64,000 nucleotides of DNA from Larkinella punicea (GTDB taxonomy: Bacteria; Bacteroidota; Bacteroidia; Cytophagales; Spirosomataceae): the NCBI RefSeq assembly GCF_003334855.1, contig NZ_QOWE01000035.1, positions 1 through 64,000 of the forward strand, given 5' to 3'. Shown here piece after piece: positions 8,389 to 17,239 of the stretch. The notes under the pieces are model-generated. The model ran no database searches. It had not been told where the DNA came from and saw only the letters and a program-made list of their open reading frames with translations. Each line of letters opens with the position of its first letter. Within the stretch, counting starts at the first letter, position 1. Position numbers and translations under genes: made by a program.

Positions 8389-9705
8389 ATGCTCATTAAG
8401 TTCAGTATTCGCAATTACAAAGTCTTTCGCGAGCGAGTAGAATTGAGCCTTATTGCCTCTAATTACGACAAAGAAACCAACGAAGAGAACGTTATTGAAG
8501 TGCCTAAGTTTGGCCTGCGACTTCTGAAAAGCGCAGTGGTGTATGGGGCTAATGCCAGTGGTAAGAGTAAGCTAATCGAAGCGTTGGGACACATGCGCAA
8601 CTTTATTCATGTGTCTTCGAAAGATAGCCAAAAAGGTGATGAAATTCCCGTAGAACCTTTTCGCTTGAATACCGCATCAGAAAACGAACCGTCAGAATTT
8701 GAAGTGACATTTATCCATAATGACGTGCTTTATCGATACGGTTTTGAGGCTACTCGATACGAAATCGTCTCAGAATGGCTTTATTACCGTCCAAACACGA
8801 AAGAGGTTGAGTTATACTATCGTGAAAAGCAAAACTTTGAACTTCATAAGCGTAGCTTTAGTGGGCTTGTAAACCAACTTGTTAAGGGTAAAAATATTCG
8901 TGAGAATGCACTATTACTATCAGTAGCTGCGCAGTTTAATGACGAACGAGCGAATCATATTTTTGCTTGGTTTGATAACCTACGGATTATTTCCGGCTTG
9001 GATGAGAAAGGTTATGAGACCTTTAGTATACAACAAATAAAGAACTTGATTGATAAACGTAAGATACTGAACTTACTTGAGGCAGCCGACTTAAGTATTC
9101 GGGATATTGCATTGGCGAAATTTGACCCCTATAATTTACCATCTGATTTATCACCTAAACTTCAAGATTACATTTGGGAAATGGGAGGTGACGTTTTGTC
9201 GGATGATGTACAGACTGTTCATACCAAATACAACGAAGCAAAGGAAGCCGTTGGTAGTGTCATGTTTTCGATGAGAGAAGCCGAATCATCAGGCACACAA
9301 AAGTTTTTTGCGTTGGCAGGGCCAATTCTGAATGTTTTGGAAAATGGTTCTGTGTTTGTCGTTGACGAGTTAGATGCAAAAATGCATCCCAACCTGGTTA
9401 GTGCTATAGTAAAACTTTTTCATTCAGCTACGAAGAATCCCAAGAATGCTCAATTAATTTTTAACACGCACGACACCAATCTGCTTGAATCGGACAATTT
9501 CCGACGCGATCAAGTCTGGTTTACCGAAAAAGATCGTTACGGCGCGGCCACACTTTACGCTTTAGCTGATTTCAAAGTACGTCGCAATGAGAATTTTGAA
9601 GCGAACTACATTGAGGAGAAATACGGTGCCATTCCGTACTTAGGCAATTTCTCCCGACTCTTCAACCCGGCAACCGAAACGGCTGATGTCGAACCGAAAG
9701 GATAA
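8389..9705 (+). CDS. rloA: RloA/AbiLi-type AAA ATPase (OLD-like, AAA_15/AAA_21), putative anti-phage component
   Basis: Cytoplasmic SMC/ABC-like ATPase of about 438 residues. It begins with MLIKFSIRNYKVF, the usual opening of this family. Walker A GANASGKS is at 53-60, a signature-like SSGTQKF lies near 300, Walker B VFVVDELD near 320 and the THDTNLL switch motif near 360. Proteins of this type pair with RloB; in lactococci the AbiL abortive-infection system has the same two-gene plan, and PARIS is built on a similar logic (AAA ATPase plus a Toprim partner). Here the partner overlaps the end by 20 bases. Base composition is visibly A+T-richer than the flanking genes, pointing to horizontal transfer. 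Defence function is inferred from family and partner. The ATG at 8389 was preferred over an upstream extension that lacks the family start. Confidence 0.82.
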   Translation: MLIKFSIRNYKVFRERVELSLIASNYDKETNEENVIEVPKFGLRLLKSAVVYGANASGKSKLIEALGHMRNFIHVSSKDSQKGDEIPVEPFRLNTASENEPSEFEVTFIHNDVLYRYGFEATRYEIVSEWLYYRPNTKEVELYYREKQNFELHKRSFSGLVNQLVKGKNIRENALLLSVAAQFNDERANHIFAWFDNLRIISGLDEKGYETFSIQQIKNLIDKRKILNLLEAADLSIRDIALAKFDPYNLPSDLSPKLQDYIWEMGGDVLSDDVQTVHTKYNEAKEAVGSVMFSMREAESSGTQKFFALAGPILNVLENGSVFVVDELDAKMHPNLVSAIVKLFHSATKNPKNAQLIFNTHDTNLLESDNFRRDQVWFTEKDRYGAATLYALADFKVRRNENFEANYIEEKYGAIPYLGNFSRLFNPATETADVEPKG

Positions 9706-10386
9706 AGTTGTCACGCAGCGGGAAGACCGGGATGCGGCCAAAGCCCGGCGTCGGGGCGAACCGAGTTTAAAACGAGCGGCTCCCAACAGGCAGACAAAAC
9801 CCACTATCCTGATTGTTTGCGAAGGGGAGAATACCGAACCATCGTATTTTGATTCTTTTCGACTTTCTTCTGCTACCGTCGAATCATATGGTGGGAAGAA
9901 GCAACCGGTTAATGTTGTCAAGCACGCCAGCTATTTAGCGAGTCAGAAGAAGTACGATGAAGTGTGGTGCGTCTTTGATAAAGATGACATAGCAGACAGG
10001 ATTTCAACGACGCTATTGTTCAGGCCGAAGCCGCCGGTTTTAAAGTAGCCTATTCCAATCAAGCCTTCGAATATTGGTTCATTCTCCATTTTGAAGATCA
10101 CAAAGGTGGCCCAATGCCCCGGGCTGATTACCACAACCGAATTAATGGGTATATCAACCCATTAGGAGCTTCGTATGATGGAAAAGGAAATAAAACCGTC
10201 ACATCAGCCTTTTTTGATGCCTTAGACGGTTTCGATACTGTCAAAAGGGAAACTCGAATCCAACTGGCTGTAAACCGGGCTGGGCGGATTCATGGCCAAT
10301 GTAAAAAAGCCGGAATCAGTCCAGCCAAATCCGAATCCTGCACAACGGTTTATCAACTGATCAAGCGGTTTTTAAAATACCGGTAA
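9686..10386 (+). pseudogene. rloB: RloB/AbiLii-like gene broken by a single-base frameshift
   Basis: The first frame (from the ATG at 9686) encodes a basic N-terminus followed by ILIVCEGENTE and VWCVFDKDD, the RloB pattern of acidic, Toprim-like active-site motifs, then stops at 10048 with an unrelated tail. From 10003 another frame continues the family sequence (FNDAIVQAEAAGFKVAYSNQ, then FEYWFILHFEDH) to a stop at 10386. Adding one base at about 9999-10001, for example a third G after AGG, joins both parts into one protein of about 233 residues, near the family's normal length. So the gene is either a recent pseudogene or carries a sequencing error. It overlaps rloA by 20 bases, so the two were co-translated. 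An internal ATG at 10114 could only give a short C-terminal fragment. Confidence 0.8.
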
Positions 10387-10523
10387 GGTGATTCAAACGG
10401 GCCTTTATGTCTGGTTGAGCCTTCTATGCCCCCATTCAGCAAACCGCCAGCATCTATTCTAAAACCTGACAATCGAAAAAACACGCTTCAAAGACCCGTT
10501 TTTCCGGTTGAACCCAACCGGCG

Positions 10524-10554
10524 TTTCAGGGTCGTGGTTGGGTGTTGATCTTTG
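10524..10554 (+). promoter_or_regulatory. Possible -33/-7 promoter for the ZU5 lipoprotein gene
   Basis: TTTC at 10524-10527, 19 bases of spacer, then GATCTTTG at 10547-10554 (seven of eight to TAnnTTTG). The predicted start near 10561 leaves about 19 bases before the ATG at 10580. The spacing is the preferred one for the Bacteroidota primary sigma factor. A small CCGGTT/AACCGG hairpin at 10504-10521 lies just upstream. Confidence 0.35.
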
Positions 10555-10579
10555 TTACCGAACAACAAATATTAACAAC

Positions 10580-11920
10580 ATGAACCGAACCATTCCTGTC
10601 CTCATGAGCCTTGCGCTCACCCTCTTAATCGCGTCTTGCAAACACGAACAGGAGATGATAAATCCCGGTGTACCGGATTATACCGCAGACCCACCGCAGC
10701 AACGCCCTGGAAAAGTGTATCCGGTGGGCAGTCCGTTAGGAACGGCAACCACTGTGACCATTGGCCCGGCCGGTGGCCAGCTTACCTCCAGCGACGAACG
10801 GTTGACCATCACTGTGCCCGCCGGAGCCGTAGAAACTTCGCAAGCTTTCGGCATTCAACCCATCGGCAGCACCGGTCCGCAGGCGTTGGGCAGCGGCTTC
10901 CGGCTTTCACCACATGGTAAAACCTTTAAAAAACCGGTCACCATCAGCGTCCGGTATGACCCCACTTCCTTGTCCGGCACGGTAGCCGAAGCATTGGCGC
11001 TGGCGTATCAAAACGACAAAGGTGTTTGGATGCTGGCGGCTAAAGGCAAAGTGGATACCGTCGCCCATACAGTTCATGTTGAAACGACCCACTTCAGCGA
11101 TTGGGCGATGCTGCAACGGGCCAAATTACTACCGGAAGTAGGATTTGTGAAACCGGGTGGCAATCTGGGCCTTGAAGTGATCGTGCTGGACGACCGGGCC
11201 TTCATACCGCTCGATACCGATACCGAAGTACCCGCACCCTATCAGTCACCCACTCAACTGGTGGATGTAAGCACCTGGAACCTGGCCGGTTCAGGCACCC
11301 TGACGCCGGCCATCTGGAAGGCTTCGTATCAGGCCCCCTCAGCCGTACCCGCCCGTAACCCCGTGGCGGTGAGCATTAAACTCAAAGGCCCGACCACCAT
11401 CGACGGGAAGCTCTTCAAAGCGTTGTGGCTGGTGTCGAACATTTACATTGGCGAGGAGGGCATTACCTTCCGCATCAACGGCGGCAAGTGGATTCATACG
11501 CTCGCGAATGCCCATATGCTGAGTAATCAGGGGTTACGGTTGCTGGAAATGACTGGCGGTGTTACGGCAGAGGGCAACAACTGGGGCGTCAATATCCACA
11601 CAAACCAGCCACCGCTGGAAACCGAAGAAAGTCTGGTAACTACGCTGGCCGGCATGACCATGCCCTGGTCGGTTGATGCGTCGGGTCCGCTGTTCCACCT
11701 GTCGGATGATAATGGCAAGGTATACTACAAACATTTCTACGCAGTTCCCCCTGTGTTTTACCCCAGTCCGGGTGCGCTGACTTTCTACCAGTTCGGCAAG
11801 ACGGGCGACTACATCGTCGGCAAGTTCGAGATGCAGAAAGCGGGGATGTACAATGACACCAAAGGTTACCTCGGCACGGCCCGCATTGAAGGCTTCTTCC
11901 GGGTCAAACGGTCGCGCTAA
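10580..11920 (+). CDS. Lipoprotein with ZU5-like domain, function unknown
   Basis: Exported protein of about 446 residues. Signal peptide MNRTIPVLMSLALTLLIASC ends in a lipobox, so it is anchored in the envelope. After a proline-rich linker, about residues 55-155 match a ZU5-like beta-sandwich: TVTIGPAGGQ, then ITVPAGAV and a middle segment on positive-sense beta strands ending with THFSDWAM. The rest has no family I recognise; it is rich in beta-strand patterns (FRINGGKWIHT, GTARIEGFFRV). ZU5 lipoproteins of Bacteroidota are usually surface or periplasmic proteins of unknown role. The longer reading frame upstream is ignored because it would remove the signal peptide from the N-terminus. Confidence 0.8.
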   Translation: MNRTIPVLMSLALTLLIASCKHEQEMINPGVPDYTADPPQQRPGKVYPVGSPLGTATTVTIGPAGGQLTSSDERLTITVPAGAVETSQAFGIQPIGSTGPQALGSGFRLSPHGKTFKKPVTISVRYDPTSLSGTVAEALALAYQNDKGVWMLAAKGKVDTVAHTVHVETTHFSDWAMLQRAKLLPEVGFVKPGGNLGLEVIVLDDRAFIPLDTDTEVPAPYQSPTQLVDVSTWNLAGSGTLTPAIWKASYQAPSAVPARNPVAVSIKLKGPTTIDGKLFKALWLVSNIYIGEEGITFRINGGKWIHTLANAHMLSNQGLRLLEMTGGVTAEGNNWGVNIHTNQPPLETEESLVTTLAGMTMPWSVDASGPLFHLSDDNGKVYYKHFYAVPPVFYPSPGALTFYQFGKTGDYIVGKFEMQKAGMYNDTKGYLGTARIEGFFRVKRSR

Positions 11921-11957
11921 TTGAGAACACATTTTATAACAACAAATACCAACTACC

Positions 11958-12515
11958 ATGAACATTACCTACCCCCACACGATTGAGAACGGCAACGGCG
12001 AAAAATTGGTCTTTCTGGGCGTGGCCCAGGAGCCCGACGGCGACCGGGTCTTCGGAGAAAACTTTGTGACGCCCGGCAGTGGCCCGCCCATGCACGTACA
12101 CTGGCTGCAGGATGAGGGTTTTACGGTGGTGAAAGGCAAAATTGGCTACCAGATTCAGGGGCAAAAAGAGCAGTATGCCGGTGAAGGCGAGTCCATCGTG
12201 TTTAAACGCGGTGAACCCCACCGGTTCTGGAACGCAGGGACCGAAATACTTCAGTGCCAGGCCTGGATCAAGCCGGCCAATACCATTGTGTTCTTTCTCT
12301 CGGCCATCTTCGCGGCCCAGGCCAAATCGGGCAAGAACCAGCCGGAAGCCTTCGATGCCGCCTATCTGCTGACCCGCTATGCCAGCGAATACGACATGCT
12401 GGAAATTCCCGTATTTGTCAGGAAAGTGATGATTCCCATTACCTATGCCCTCGGAAAGCTGCTGAATAAATACGAACATTTCAACGATGCCCCCGAAGCC
12501 GTGAAACCGCGTTAA
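11958..12515 (+). CDS. Cupin-domain protein
   Basis: Protein of 185 residues without a signal peptide, so presumably cytoplasmic. The N-terminal half is a cupin barrel: motif 1 is GPPMHVHWLQDEGFTVVKG with the HxH and glutamate that normally hold a metal ion, and motif 2 includes GEPHRFWNAG. The C-terminal third is helical with a hydrophobic run (ANTIVFFLSAIFAA) and is not part of the barrel. Such small cupins can be sugar isomerases, dioxygenase-like enzymes or binding proteins; the substrate is unknown. It begins 37 bases after the ZU5 lipoprotein and may be in the same transcript. Confidence 0.8.
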   Translation: MNITYPHTIENGNGEKLVFLGVAQEPDGDRVFGENFVTPGSGPPMHVHWLQDEGFTVVKGKIGYQIQGQKEQYAGEGESIVFKRGEPHRFWNAGTEILQCQAWIKPANTIVFFLSAIFAAQAKSGKNQPEAFDAAYLLTRYASEYDMLEIPVFVRKVMIPITYALGKLLNKYEHFNDAPEAVKPR

Positions 12516-13042
12516 CCCAGCGCGGTTGACTCATCTACATCCACATCAGCCGGCTGCCCAATCGCAAACGCAATAACGCGGGCGATGACAGCCGGTAGCA
12601 TGTAAACTAGTCGCGATGCGACAAACTGGCTTCTAAACCAGCGACGACTCCAGTCTATTTCCAAAGCCCGAAAGTTTATTTTCCCTTCTACAGTTACTTT
12701 TTTCAGATTCAACGTCTTACTACAGGATAGGTGATCATTCTTTCGCCTGGAGAGTGGGCATACTTTGTTAGAGTTAGTATGGTTCCGGTCGGAGTTCCTG
12801 ACACCGACCGGACTTTTTTCCGGTTTCGGTCAAAAACAGAAATTTGGGACAAGAGAACATCGTGGTGTCATGCACTCATTTTTTGGTTTTACTGACAACC
12901 TTCCGGCGAAATTCCCTGTCGATAAGGCTAAGGAGGATAAAAGCTGTTAAAAGCCGGGTGAAGGAGACGCTATACGGTTTAAAGACCTTTCTATCTTCTG
13001 ATTTACGCAACGTACAAACGCAATCTGCAAACAAACATTCGC
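12516..13042. other. Intergenic stretch of about 530 bases without a recognised gene
   Basis: Short reading frames exist here on both strands but none has a family signature or a plausible start context. The only structured element seen is the terminator-like hairpin at 12785-12819. The stretch could hold a small RNA ending at that hairpin, or a decayed gene. Confidence 0.5.
12785..12819 (+). terminator. Intrinsic terminator-like hairpin with U-tract
   Basis: CCGGTCGG (12785-12792) pairs with CCGACCGG (12804-12811) around an 11-base loop and is followed by ACTTTTTT. It lies 270 bases past the cupin stop codon with no gene directly before it, so it either ends a long 3' UTR or an unannotated small transcript. 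Confidence 0.55.
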
Positions 13043-13267
13043 ATGACAGCACGACTCGAAAAAGGGGTAATGGAGCAATTGACGTCTAACCTGGCGAACG
13101 CAAAAAATATGAAACCTGCTGAACTGGACCAGATGATGCAGCGAATCGCGGACGTTGTCGAGAATGCCGCGGGCATTAAGGTGACGTGGGAATTACCATC
13201 TTCAGCCCAAAAGCCCACCCAACAGGAACAACTGGATCAATTAGCCGCCCTCTATCTGGGGGTTTAA
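13043..13267 (+). CDS. Small hypothetical protein, 74 residues
   Basis: I do not recognise this family. The sequence is mostly amphipathic helix (MEQLTSNLANAKNMKPAELD and QQEQLDQLAALYLGV) with a central KVTWELP strand and no signal peptide or membrane segment. Regular amino-acid usage and an ATG start suggest it is real, but it could be a chance frame. It stands alone, about 170 bases before an antiporter gene. A second ATG at codon 10 is an alternative start. Confidence 0.45.
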   Translation: MTARLEKGVMEQLTSNLANAKNMKPAELDQMMQRIADVVENAAGIKVTWELPSSAQKPTQQEQLDQLAALYLGV

Positions 13268-13435
13268 CCAGCAGTAATGCAAGTCAGGAAAGCGTAGAAA
13301 AAATGGCGTGATAACATTCAACGAGCGGATCGGGTTTAAGTCAGCGTAACGTTGCCGTTTCCGAATTAAACCGGAACGTCGGCCAATCATCCGCTCCTGA
13401 GTGCCCGTTGGGTGCCGGGAATCTGTCATTTACCT

Positions 13436-14659
13436 ATGGTTTCCATTAATTTGTTGCTGGTTGTGCTGGGCGTGGCTGTGCTGGCCGTTGCTTTCTTGCC
13501 TTCCTTTCTCAAAGAATATCCGCTTTCATACCCTATCGTTCTGGTCGGTTTAGGCCTGTTGGTCTACGCTTTTCCACTTCCTTTGCCATCTGCCGATCCG
13601 CTTCAGTATCCGGCTTTAACAACCCACCTGAGCGAATTATGCGTCATTGTAGCCCTGACGGGGACGGGACTCAAGATCGATCGCCGGTTTTCGCTAAAAA
13701 ACTGGCGAATACCGCTTCGGCTGGTCTCGCTGGCCATGATCCTCACCATCGGTGCCATGGCGGTGGCAGGCTGGTACGGTGTGGCATTATCCCCGGCTTC
13801 GGCTCTGTTGCTGGCGGCTTCACTGGCACCCACGGATCCGGTGCTGGCGGGCGATGTGCAGGTTGGCGATCCGGGCGAGGGCGGTGAAGACAATGTCCGG
13901 TTTGCGCTGACGGGCGAAGCCGGTCTGAACGATGGTCTGGCCTTCCCGTTCGTATACGGAGCGATGGCCCTGTTGCCGTCCGAGGTGCCTTTGACAGACC
14001 GGTTTTGGGATTGGCTGGGCATGGACGTGGTCTATCGGCTGGGCGTCGGCTTGCTGGCGGGTTGGCTTTCAGGAAAATTGCTGGCTGTCTTCATTTTCCG
14101 GTTGCCCGAAAAAATCAGCATCAAATCATCGGTCTACGGATTTGTGGTTTTGGCGGTAACCCTAACCACCTACGGAGCCACCGAATTAATACACGGATAC
14201 GGTTTTCTGGCCGTCTTCATTGCCGCCGTCACCCTCCGCAGCTACGAACGAACCCACGAATACCACCAGCACATGCACGATTTTTCGGATCAGGTCGAAC
14301 GACTTTTCATTGTCGTCGTCCTTCTGTTTTTTGGTGGAGCGATAGGGCAGGGTCTGCTGGCCCCGCTCACCTGGGCAGATGCCTTGCTGGGATTGGGCCT
14401 TCTGCTGGTGATTCGCCCCCTGATGGGTATTCTGACGCTGGTGGGTGCCAGAGCCAGGCTTCGCGAACGGTGGGTCATTGCCGGTTTTGGGATTCGGGGC
14501 ATCGGATCCTTTTTCTACCTTGCCTTTGGATTGGAGAAAGCCCCTTTCCCGGAAGCCGGGCGGCTTTGGGCCATCGTCGGATTTGTGGTTCTCGTTTCCA
14601 TTGTGGTCCACGGAATACTGGCTACGCCAGTCATGAAATGGCTCGACAAAAAGAAATAA
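13436..14659 (+). CDS. CPA1-type Na+(K+)/H+ antiporter
   Basis: Inner-membrane protein of 407 residues with about twelve hydrophobic segments. The family core is visible: LAASLAPTDPVLAGDVQVG, where the TDP in a helix break lies near residue 140, and GEAGLNDGLAFPF, the conserved ND pair of the CPA1 ion site, near residue 165. No cytoplasmic regulatory domain follows, so this is a short form. It probably exchanges Na+ or K+ for protons. I chose ATG 13436, which places the first helix directly at the N-terminus. The gene is convergent with the DUF5700-like gene, with only 13 bases between the stop codons. Confidence 0.87.
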   Translation: MVSINLLLVVLGVAVLAVAFLPSFLKEYPLSYPIVLVGLGLLVYAFPLPLPSADPLQYPALTTHLSELCVIVALTGTGLKIDRRFSLKNWRIPLRLVSLAMILTIGAMAVAGWYGVALSPASALLLAASLAPTDPVLAGDVQVGDPGEGGEDNVRFALTGEAGLNDGLAFPFVYGAMALLPSEVPLTDRFWDWLGMDVVYRLGVGLLAGWLSGKLLAVFIFRLPEKISIKSSVYGFVVLAVTLTTYGATELIHGYGFLAVFIAAVTLRSYERTHEYHQHMHDFSDQVERLFIVVVLLFFGGAIGQGLLAPLTWADALLGLGLLLVIRPLMGILTLVGARARLRERWVIAGFGIRGIGSFFYLAFGLEKAPFPEAGRLWAIVGFVVLVSIVVHGILATPVMKWLDKKK

Positions 14660-14672
14660 GAACCGCCTGGCG

Positions 14673-15782
14673 TTAGAGTTTATCCTTCCAGGCTTCCATC
14701 CGGGTCAGAATGGCTTCGGTCGAGCCGCTGAACCGGATGATGTTTTTGTCCGGAAACTGGGTGTAAATAGCCCGGTAGATTTGACAGAATTCGATGGGGT
14801 CTTTGGTGATTAACCCGGCCAGAACGTCTTTACCCCGGTATTCCTCAATCACTTTCGCCATTCGATACCCCATAAAATAACTGGTTTCATCGAAGGCTAC
14901 CGTAAAACCGATGTTGTAAAGCTCACTGAGGTTGGCGGTGGAATCGTGAAAAGCAGAAAACAGCAGGCTCTCGAACAACGCAAAATTCTGCCGCGAACGC
15001 TGCCCGTTGCGGTCATACTGTTCCTGCTGCTCTTTTGAGAAACCGCCGGGTTGTTTGATTTTTGTAAAATCGCCGACCAGAGTGGCGGAGCCTTCGGACC
15101 ACAGATTGGCCAGCAGCGTATAGGCATTGTCAATATGCTTCGGCGGATTCGCTGCGGTTTTTCCGTTCGTGCGATGGCGTTCGCCGACCTGCTGAATGGT
15201 ATGATAAAGTTCATGGGCGACCAGATAAACCAGTCCTTCGTAATCATCGCCAATTTTCTGCAAAGCCACATTGAAGGTGTCGTCGCCACCAATGGTGAAG
15301 CCCAGCGCACCCCCGCCGACCAGGAAACAGGCCCGGGCTTTTACGGGCAGCGTAGCCGGTGAATACGGCGAAATGAGCGCTTTTACATCCTCGATGAACG
15401 ACGCTTTCGTTTCCAGTTGACGGACTAAGGTCTTGATTTCCGGAAGTTTGGCTTTCACGGCTTTCCACTCGAACGGGTCGTTGCCTTTCACGGTTCCCGT
15501 TTCCACCATCTCCCGCAAGGTTTGTTTAAAAGCGGCCTCTGTCCCCGTTTTGTTGTAACTGGTGACCTTTCGGATCAATTGCTGATTGCCGTAGAGTTTC
15601 GCAATTTCGTCCAGTTCGGCATCGGTCGTTTTCGTTTTAGCCAGTAGATTCGTAACCGCCTGCGCACTCCCGAAATCGAGCTGAATGGCCATGTCGGGTT
15701 GTGAAGACGGTTTTTTACTTTCCTGACCAAAAGACTTCAGATTGACCAGTAAAAACAAAATAAACGCGACGGTCTTCATCAT
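14673..15782 (-). CDS. Exported putative zinc metalloprotease, DUF5700-like
   Basis: Protein of 369 residues with a signal peptide (MMKTVAFILFLLVNLKSFGQ), so periplasmic or secreted. HELYH at 190-194 is a gluzincin-type HExxH zinc site within LVYLVAHELYHTIQQVG, and WSEGSA near residue 230 supplies a likely third ligand glutamate. The arrangement fits the putative zinc-dependent peptidases grouped as DUF5700, to the extent I can judge without a search. The natural substrate is unknown. It is the last gene of a minus-strand series and starts 52 bases after the haloperoxidase-type gene, so it may be co-transcribed with it. Confidence 0.7.
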   Translation of the reverse strand: MMKTVAFILFLLVNLKSFGQESKKPSSQPDMAIQLDFGSAQAVTNLLAKTKTTDAELDEIAKLYGNQQLIRKVTSYNKTGTEAAFKQTLREMVETGTVKGNDPFEWKAVKAKLPEIKTLVRQLETKASFIEDVKALISPYSPATLPVKARACFLVGGGALGFTIGGDDTFNVALQKIGDDYEGLVYLVAHELYHTIQQVGERHRTNGKTAANPPKHIDNAYTLLANLWSEGSATLVGDFTKIKQPGGFSKEQQEQYDRNGQRSRQNFALFESLLFSAFHDSTANLSELYNIGFTVAFDETSYFMGYRMAKVIEEYRGKDVLAGLITKDPIEFCQIYRAIYTQFPDKNIIRFSGSTEAILTRMEAWKDKL

Positions 15783-15834
15783 ATGGAGAAAATTAGTGAG
15801 ATGATTCGGCTGGAATTAGCTATTCCGTGAGCAT

Positions 15835-17130
15835 TCAGTTTAGTTTCTTCACCACCCATTCGCCCACTTTCAGTCCCTGCGCCCTGCCCTGATCAATGGC
15901 GTCCATGAAGTGAATACCGCCGTAGAACCGGGACAGTCCGGCTTCGACAGCGGCTTCGCGGAAGGATCGGAACGTGCGGGCTTTCAGGCCATACGGCTCT
16001 TCGACGGTATCGGTATACTCAAAATGATCGCCGAAATAGTGCGTCAGAATCACTTCCGAAGCCGCCGAAATGGTGGAATGTCCGCTCAGGTATTCGGGAA
16101 ACGGGGGCGTTTGCAGAAACGGTTTCCAGTCGGGATCGATGAGTTTGCGAATGGCGGTTTCGGGACGAACGCGGTTGCTGCGGTATTTTTCGTCCCAGCA
16201 ACAGATAAAACCGTCCGTTAATCCGATGGCTACGGCCGTATGAATTTTCAGCGATTCGGCGAAGCTCTTTTTCGCTTTGGCACACGCAATCCCGGTAATG
16301 CCCAGCCAGTGAGCGCCGGGGGAGATTTTTTTGAGACCCACCATCATGTGGCCGTTGTTTTCGAGCGCAAACGGGTTGCAGTCCCAGAAGGCTGCAATCT
16401 GCCGGTGTTCTTCCGTCAGGTTGTTGCCGCCTTCCTTCTGGTTTTGCAGGAGCATCTGGTAAAAAGGCGATGTTTTATCGGTGGAATAAGCCGCTGGCGG
16501 TACGGGTTTAAACTGGGCCGCCGAGTCCAGCGTGAACGGCCGGACGGTATTGAAATACGGTTCGACCGGGGCAAAATACCCTGGCGGGGTCGGATACCAG
16601 CTTCCGGCTTTTTCGGAGGGCGTATACCGCGGGTAGTTGCTGATCCGGTTGTACTGGTCGGCTTTGGCGTATTTCAGCATCTGTTTGCTCACCTCCAGCG
16701 CATACGTTGCCGACTGCTCGATCACCTCGTCGGAAAACCCCACGGTTCGGCACGAATCCAGCAACTGTTTTTCCAGCTTCTCCAGCCGTTTGCCCGAAGG
16801 CTGCATTTTCTGGGCGGTTTTGAGCATCGCCAGCACCGCGCTGAGGTGCGTGGAATACCCGCTAACGTTCGGTTTTTCCATCGCCGGATAGCCGTTCAGG
16901 ACGCCGTGCATGCTCCGGTAGCCTTTGTCGTTCTGGGCAACCACTTCGTAACCGGCCAGACAGGCGTAGGCGAAAAACCGGGCGGCCAGGGGCGGATTGG
17001 TTACGTCGTGGATCATGACCTCGGTCATCTCGGCGACGACGCCGGTGATCTCCCGATTGCCCAGTTCCGGCGTTTTTTCGGTCTGGCAACTCCCAAGTAG
17101 GATTAGTAAAAAAAGGAAGATATTTCTCAT
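15835..17130 (-). CDS. Vanadium-dependent haloperoxidase/PAP2-type lipoprotein
   Basis: Lipoprotein of 431 residues (MRNIFLFLLILLGSC lipobox, cysteine 15). It carries all three motifs of the vanadate/acid-phosphatase active site: KYRSNRVRP (K315, R322), SGH (349-351) with the catalytic acid histidine, and SRFYGGIH (R401, H407). Known members either oxidise halides with hydrogen peroxide or hydrolyse phosphate esters; sequence alone does not tell which. In many Bacteroidota genomes such a gene stands beside a large VCBS-repeat protein, as here, which suggests they function together at the cell envelope. The gap to the VCBS gene is filled by a palindrome. Confidence 0.85.
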   Translation of the reverse strand: MRNIFLFLLILLGSCQTEKTPELGNREITGVVAEMTEVMIHDVTNPPLAARFFAYACLAGYEVVAQNDKGYRSMHGVLNGYPAMEKPNVSGYSTHLSAVLAMLKTAQKMQPSGKRLEKLEKQLLDSCRTVGFSDEVIEQSATYALEVSKQMLKYAKADQYNRISNYPRYTPSEKAGSWYPTPPGYFAPVEPYFNTVRPFTLDSAAQFKPVPPAAYSTDKTSPFYQMLLQNQKEGGNNLTEEHRQIAAFWDCNPFALENNGHMMVGLKKISPGAHWLGITGIACAKAKKSFAESLKIHTAVAIGLTDGFICCWDEKYRSNRVRPETAIRKLIDPDWKPFLQTPPFPEYLSGHSTISAASEVILTHYFGDHFEYTDTVEEPYGLKARTFRSFREAAVEAGLSRFYGGIHFMDAIDQGRAQGLKVGEWVVKKLN

Positions 17131-17150
17131 CGAACCAAAAGATTATTTCA

Positions 17151-17230
17151 CAGAGTTTAGCAGAGAAAAAAGGAGTTTAGCAGAGAAAATTAAAACTTCG
17201 CTTAACTCTTTTTTTCTCTGCTAAACTCCG
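17151..17230. repeat. Imperfect ~34-bp intergenic palindrome, GAGTTTAGCAGAGAAAA type
   Basis: The left arm (17151-17185) holds GAGTTTAGCAGAGAAAA twice in tandem. The right arm (17197-17230) is its reverse complement with a few mismatches. It occupies most of the space between the stop codon of the VCBS gene and the start of the next gene on the same strand. The sequence is unrelated to the other palindrome families in the window. Confidence 0.75.
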
Positions 17231-17239
17231 CGATACAGC

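Noticed and set aside
9986-10010. Programmed frameshift in the RloB-like gene
   Set aside because: The site AGACAGGATTTCAAC has no heptameric slippery sequence or downstream stem; a single lost G is simpler.
12512-12712. 66-residue minus-strand frame beside the cupin gene
   Set aside because: It overlaps the cupin stop codon, has no recognisable motif and no promoter.
12765-12950. Small plus-strand frames across the orphan terminator (12765-12950 and 12844-13089)
   Set aside because: They run through the hairpin or into the start region of the 74-residue gene, and their composition is unlike coding sequence.
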